DNA from: UBA1738 sp045580145
GTDB lineage: Bacteria; Bacillota; Clostridia; UBA1381
Length of the DNA stretch: 17,748 nucleotides
Reading direction: 5' to 3'
Assembly: GCA_045580145.1 (NCBI GenBank)
Contig: JAZNNI010000121.1
Coordinates: 1-17,748, forward strand
The notes beneath the pieces were generated by a model. It was not told where the DNA came from. It saw nothing but the letters and a program-made list of their open reading frames with translations, and did no database searches. The position numbers were made by a program, and so were the translations under genes. This document shows positions 14,923-17,748 of the stretch, one piece after another (position 1 is the first letter of the stretch; every line of letters starts with the position of its first letter).

Positions 14923-16154
14923 TAAATAAGCTTTTAAAAGTACTCGGCATTCTTTTGTTTGTTCTTATAACGTCCGGATGTAGCGATTTATCAGAGCCGG
15001 ATACCTTGGGATACGTCGTAGCAATCGGCATAGACAAGGCGGAAAAGCCAGAGGCAAAGTATGATATAACACTTCAATTTGCAAACCCTGCCAAGATAAG
15101 CGGCGGGGCAAGCCAAGAGGGAGGAAAAGGGGGACAGGAAAGCATAGAAAATATCACGGTTACTGCCCCAAGTATATATTCTGCAGTAAATATTGCAAAT
15201 CATATCATAAGTAAAACGTTTACACTCTCTCACACAAAGCTGATTGTCTTTTCCTCCGAGCTTGCAAAGGACGGACTCAAAGATTTGCTCGAAACGATAG
15301 GGAGGAGCAGTGACATCAGACCAAACACCTATTTTTCCGTCAGCACAGGCAAGGCAAAGGAATTTTTAGAGGCTGTCAATCCCGAAACCGAGGTCAATCC
15401 CGTCCGTTACTACACAATGATTTTTGAAAATGAGTCCTCAGGATTTATTCCGCAGAATTTAGGTCAGGATTTCTACTTTTATGCTGGTAGTAGCGAAAAA
15501 AGCACAGTTCTTCCTTTATGCTCTGTTTCCAAGAAAAAGGGGACAGATAATTTTGATGACAGTGGCTACCAGTACCGCCTCGAAGACTACTTAGCAGGTG
15601 ATGTCCCTGTTGAAAAAAAGGAAACCGAAGTAATGGGAATGGCGATATTTGAAATGGACAAAATGGTAGGGGAGATGGGAGACATTGAAACCGAGATATA
15701 CAATATTTTAACCGGCAGATACAAAAACAGCTACGTTACGTATCGCTTTAGCCGTACTCCTGACGACCCCATAACAGTTCTCCAGCAACAAAACCAAAAG
15801 CCACGTATATCTATTGATACTTCGGGGGACGTTCCAAAAATACACATTAAAATTTCTCTTGAGGCAGACTTTTATTCCTCCTCTCCCGACATTTCTGTCG
15901 AGGACCATATGGATGAATTTGCAAAAGAGGCAACAGAGGAGATAGAGGCGGAAATAAATAGCTTTTTAAACAAAACTATCGAAATGGGGACAGATATTGT
16001 GGGTTTTGGAAGCTTTGCAAAACAAAATTTTTGGAATACAAGCGATTTTGATAAATACAAGTGGAAAGAAAAATACAAAAATGCCCAAATCGACGTTGAC
16101 GTGGACTTTATGGTCAGAAGAACAGGGCTTGTCGTAAGGAGTGAGGACAAATGA
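14919..16154 (+). CDS. gerC: Spore germinant receptor C subunit, Ger(x)C family lipoprotein
   Basis: A 411-residue protein. I use the ATG at 14919, which overlaps the gerB stop and follows AGGAGGGGG, rather than a longer upstream reading frame that would cover gerB. The N-terminus is a signal peptide (residues 1-20) ending in an approximate lipobox ITSGC with C21, so the mature protein should be a diacylglyceryl-anchored lipoprotein on the outer face of the spore inner membrane. The Ger(x)C pattern follows: a DLSEPDTLGYVVAIGIDKAE segment near 22-42, NIANHIISKTFTLSHTKLIVFSSELAKDGL near 90-118, and a C-terminal domain ending with acidic residues. Its stop overlaps a small membrane-protein start (ATGA). 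Confidence 0.95.
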   Translation: MINKLLKVLGILLFVLITSGCSDLSEPDTLGYVVAIGIDKAEKPEAKYDITLQFANPAKISGGASQEGGKGGQESIENITVTAPSIYSAVNIANHIISKTFTLSHTKLIVFSSELAKDGLKDLLETIGRSSDIRPNTYFSVSTGKAKEFLEAVNPETEVNPVRYYTMIFENESSGFIPQNLGQDFYFYAGSSEKSTVLPLCSVSKKKGTDNFDDSGYQYRLEDYLAGDVPVEKKETEVMGMAIFEMDKMVGEMGDIETEIYNILTGRYKNSYVTYRFSRTPDDPITVLQQQNQKPRISIDTSGDVPKIHIKISLEADFYSSSPDISVEDHMDEFAKEATEEIEAEINSFLNKTIEMGTDIVGFGSFAKQNFWNTSDFDKYKWKEKYKNAQIDVDVDFMVRRTGLVVRSEDK

Positions 16155-16321
16155 CCGATATTGCAGTTTTTATAATAGTATTTGCAGTTGCTTTACGGAC
16201 TCTTATGTACGGAATCTGGACTTTTCGCGGGAAAAATGTTTTGGGTGGAAGTTTTATATCCATTCTGTCTTTGGGGACTGTGGCCTTTTATGCCTACCTT
16301 ATGTTCCGTTCGGGTTCTTGA
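16151..16321 (+). CDS. Small two-helix membrane protein at the end of the ger operon (possible germinant receptor D subunit)
   Basis: A 56-residue frame from the ATG at 16151, which overlaps the gerC stop as ATGA, ending at TGA 16319-16321. Two hydrophobic stretches, about residues 4-20 (IAVFIIVFAVALRTLMY) and 34-51 (SFISILSLGTVAFYAYLM), are separated by a short Arg/Lys/Gly loop. Small two-helix D subunits encoded in or beside gerA-type operons are known in Bacillus and can modulate receptor function. Size, topology, coupling and position fit that idea, but I cannot show homology. The -35 element of the rnpB promoter overlaps its stop codon. It has no ribosome binding site of note other than GGAGTGAGG inside gerC. 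Confidence 0.7.
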   Translation: MTDIAVFIIVFAVALRTLMYGIWTFRGKNVLGGSFISILSLGTVAFYAYLMFRSGS

Positions 16322-16346
16322 CAAAGGTATAAAAAAAGATTATAAT
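16318..16346 (+). promoter_or_regulatory. Consensus sigma-A promoter of rnpB
   Basis: TTGACA at 16318-16323 and TATAAT at 16341-16346 are both perfect and are separated by exactly 17 bases. The predicted start, about 16353, coincides with the 5' end of the RNase P RNA. The -35 element overlaps the last codons of the small ger-operon membrane protein. Confidence 0.92.
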
Positions 16347-16352
16347 AAATCT

Positions 16353-16682
16353 CGAGTAAGTCAGACGGTCGCGGGCATTTTTATGGTGCGTGAGGAAAGT
16401 CCGGGCTCCATAGAGCGAGGGTGCCGGTTAACGGCCGGTGGAGGCGACTCCAAGGACAGTGCAACAGAAAATAAACGCCGATTTTTCGGTAAGTGTGGAA
16501 ATGTGAGGTAAGAGCTCACAGGGAAGATGGTAACTGAATTCCCGTGTAAACCCCACCCGGAGCAACATCGACTGCCTTTGTCTGCTCGGCGTATAAGGCG
16601 AATGATGGCTTGAGCAAGCGGGTAACCGTTTGCCACAGATAGATGACCGTCCGATACAGAACCCGGCTTATAGACTTGCTTA
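16353..16682 (+). ncRNA. rnpB: RNase P RNA
   Basis: About 330 bases with the universal RNase P RNA signatures: GAGGAAAGTCCGGGCTCC at 16391-16408, ACAGTGCAACAGAAA near 16456, the GAGGTAAGAGCTC segment near 16504, AAACCCCACCCGGAGCAA near 16549, and ACAGAACCCGGCTTATAG near 16657-16674. The ends GAGTAAGTC and GACTTGCTT can pair as helix P1. The pattern fits the ancestral A-type rather than the B-type of Bacillus. It is the ribozyme that trims tRNA 5' leaders with the rnpA protein. The 5' end is set by the promoter, the 3' end by P1 pairing, each within a few bases. Confidence 0.96.
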
Positions 16683-16690
16683 ATTTTTTT

Positions 16691-16752
16691 AAAGCATAAC
16701 CTCAAGACTAAAAAGGTCTAAAAACCTTGATAGTTTTGGGGTTTTTGCTTTA
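16691..16752 (+). terminator. Probable terminator hairpin downstream of rnpB
   Basis: AACCTCAAGACTA (16698-16710) can pair with TAGTTTTGGGGTT (16731-16743) over 13 positions with two G-U pairs; AAAGCA/TGCTTT can lengthen it. Inside the loop AAGGT and ACCTT can form a smaller stem. The downstream side has TTTTT and then TTT. A T-run at 16684-16690 directly after the RNA end could act with helix P1 as an earlier stop. Confidence 0.6.
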
Positions 16753-16764
16753 ATAAGTATGTCT

Positions 16765-16806
16765 AAAAGTCGGGTTTGACTTTTGTGGGTTATGAACCAC
16801 TTTTTT
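16765..16806 (+). terminator. Second tandem hairpin region after rnpB
   Basis: AAAAGTC/GACTTTT (16765-16771 with 16778-16784) forms a perfect seven-pair stem with a six-base loop. It is followed by GTGGGTT...AACCAC (16785-16800) and six Ts at 16801-16806. The second hairpin has the form of a plus-strand rho-independent terminator; an alternative pairing of TCTAAAAGT with ACTTTTTTAGA would enclose both. Confidence 0.5.
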
Positions 16807-16847
16807 AGATTTTTACAAATGTCAATCTTTTTTGCCTATATGTAATA

Positions 16848-17444
16848 TTATTTTTTTGATAGTTTTACTAATTTGTCGGAGTTTTCCACCAACTGACCAA
16901 AACCATATAATACAAAAGAAGAAACCCAAGATATTAAACCACCAAAAATCATAACCATTAAACCAATAAAACTCATCTCTTCATCAATGAACATTATAGC
17001 AATGCCAGAAATGACATATGCAATAATACCTATCCAAGTAACAACTTTTGCCAAGGTTTTTATCTTGCCACCAATATTATCAAACATTCCAGAAGAACTT
17101 TCTGTTTCGTTGTTAGCAGAAATATTTTCTGTATTTGTTGTTGAAGAGTTAACGGTCATTGACTGCTTATCATTTTTTACAAAATCTAATCTGTCATATA
17201 TTTTGTTCATTGTAGTGATGATATATTCAGTAATAGTATCATTGAAACTTTCTTTGCATTTGGCAATGATTTTATTCTTTAATGCTTCATACTCTTCATT
17301 TGACTTAACATAATAAAGATTATTTATATCATTTCTTATAGGTTCGGCACATTTATGACAAAGTATTTTTTCATTTGTCAAGTAAAAAGGGTCTCCTACA
17401 AATGAGTTATTTTTATTGCCACAACATTCACATAATTTTGCCAT
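16848..17444 (-). CDS. Zinc-ribbon and two-helix membrane protein, unknown function
   Basis: A 198-residue protein. The N-terminus has a probable zinc-binding pattern: C5 and C8 (CECCG) with C29 and C32 (CHKC). A charged helical middle (about 45-95) and a Ser/Thr/Asn-rich linker (about 96-118) lead to two membrane helices at about 132-153 and 158-181, then a short tail LVENSDKLVKLSKK. Similar-looking architectures, with a zinc ribbon ahead of paired helices, occur as hypothetical proteins in Firmicutes, but I cannot name a family or role. AAGGAG precedes the start. Base and codon use are clearly more AT-rich than in the flanking ger and rnpB region, which may indicate recent acquisition. It stands alone with its own promoter. 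Confidence 0.87.
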   Translation of the reverse strand: MAKLCECCGNKNNSFVGDPFYLTNEKILCHKCAEPIRNDINNLYYVKSNEEYEALKNKIIAKCKESFNDTITEYIITTMNKIYDRLDFVKNDKQSMTVNSSTTNTENISANNETESSSGMFDNIGGKIKTLAKVVTWIGIIAYVISGIAIMFIDEEMSFIGLMVMIFGGLISWVSSFVLYGFGQLVENSDKLVKLSKK

Positions 17445-17471
17445 TCAAATCACTCCTTAAAATTTTTTCCT

Positions 17472-17500
17472 ATTATACTATATTTAGACAAAAAAAGCAA
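17472..17500 (-). promoter_or_regulatory. Predicted promoter of the zinc-ribbon membrane protein
   Basis: On the minus strand TTGCTT (17500-17495) and a perfect TATAAT (17477-17472) are separated by 17 bases. The -35 matches consensus only in its first three bases. The predicted start lies about 20 bases upstream of the start codon region. Confidence 0.6.
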
Positions 17501-17561
17501 TAGCTTTCACAGAAAAGACAAAAATATTAATATTTATAATTTGTGATAAAACCTTTATATC

Positions 17562-17586
17562 AGAGCCTCAAAAAAGGCTCTTTTTT
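17562..17586 (+). terminator. Rho-independent terminator on the plus strand with no obvious gene
   Basis: AGAGCC (17562-17567) and GGCTCT (17576-17581) form a six-pair GC-containing stem with an eight-base loop and run into six Ts (17581-17586). The T-tract is on the plus strand only. The nearest plus-strand gene upstream is rnpB, almost 0.9 kb away across a minus-strand gene. Confidence 0.75.
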
Positions 17587-17596
17587 GTTTTAATAA

Positions 17597-17720
17597 GGTT
17601 ACGCAAGATATGCGCTTGTGGAAAATCGTGATTTTTTATATCTCAACCTATGGAAAACAGTTTAAAAAATATTTAAATCATCGGGGATTCGCATATCTTT
17701 AATTAAAAAAACGCGTAACC
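17597..17720. repeat. Interrupted long inverted repeat
   Basis: The left arm GGTTACGCAAGATATGCG (17597-17614) is matched in reverse complement by CGCATATCTT (17690-17699) and GCGTAACC (17713-17720), with 13 extra bases between the two right-hand parts. The 75-base centre is AT-rich and contains TGTGGAAAA, a near DnaA box, at about 17618-17626. No coding capacity is seen. Confidence 0.7.
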
Positions 17721-17737
17721 ATCATATGTCACGCGTC
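17704..17737 (-). terminator. Probable terminator of a minus-strand gene beyond the right edge
   Basis: On the minus strand GACGCGTGA (17737-17729) pairs with TTACGCGTT (17718-17710), nine positions with two G-U pairs, around a ten-base loop, followed by a run of Ts (17711-17705). This is a good terminator in the minus direction, so a gene reading leftwards probably ends just past 17748. Each arm holds the palindrome ACGCGT. Confidence 0.7.
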
Positions 17738-17748
17738 AAAAAACGCAG

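Noticed and set aside
16361..16705. A 114-codon minus-strand reading frame across the RNase P RNA gene
   Set aside because: It is the antisense of a certain structural RNA. Such frames are a known annotation artefact and it has no ribosome binding site or homologous protein role.
1..17748. CRISPR arrays, tRNA or rRNA genes, insertion sequences
   Set aside because: No spaced direct repeats, cloverleaf sequences, rRNA signatures or transposase genes were seen on reading both strands.

Overview
The window looks like a chromosomal segment of an anaerobic, spore-forming Firmicute of class Clostridia. The evidence is an NAD-linked [FeFe]-hydrogenase operon, a complete gerA-type germinant-receptor operon, Soj/Spo0J-type parABS, strong AAGGAGG-type ribosome binding sites and moderately low GC. 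I cannot name the genus; the gene order parA-parB-small membrane protein-serS is of the kind seen near the origin in clostridia.

Layout. (1) 1-5285, minus strand: a tightly packed operon, read right to left as hydC(NuoE-like), DRTGG protein, SpoIIAB/RsbW-like ATPase, H-cluster/ferredoxin protein resembling sensory [FeFe] hydrogenases, second DRTGG protein, PHP phosphoesterase, histidine-kinase-like ATPase, thioredoxin-like [2Fe-2S] protein and hydB(NuoF-like, cut by the window edge). The catalytic hydA is expected just outside the window. (2) 5337-8076, minus: rmuC with its terminator, a Nif3-family protein and trmK. (3) 8077-8633: a 557-base non-coding region with several DnaA-box-like sites in one orientation followed by very AT-rich DNA. 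(4) 8634-11992, minus: parA, parB, a membrane/coiled-coil protein and serS. A promoter with a parS-like site against its -35 element drives parA. (5) 12165-16321, plus: gerA, gerB, gerC and a 56-residue two-helix membrane protein; a perfect parS lies between gerA and gerB. (6) 16318-16806: rnpB (RNase P RNA) with a consensus promoter overlapping the end of the ger operon, followed by hairpins. (7) 16848-17748: an AT-rich end with a zinc-ribbon/two-helix membrane protein on the minus strand, an unassigned plus-strand terminator, a long inverted repeat and a terminator for a minus-strand gene beyond the edge.

How the parts fit. The hydrogenase operon couples NADH and ferredoxin oxidation to hydrogen production (family knowledge), and it carries an unusual set of apparent sensor and signalling proteins. 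The parABS genes, two parS sites, the DnaA-box cluster and the head-to-head strand switch near 12.06 kb together suggest proximity to the replication origin, although dnaA is not in the window.
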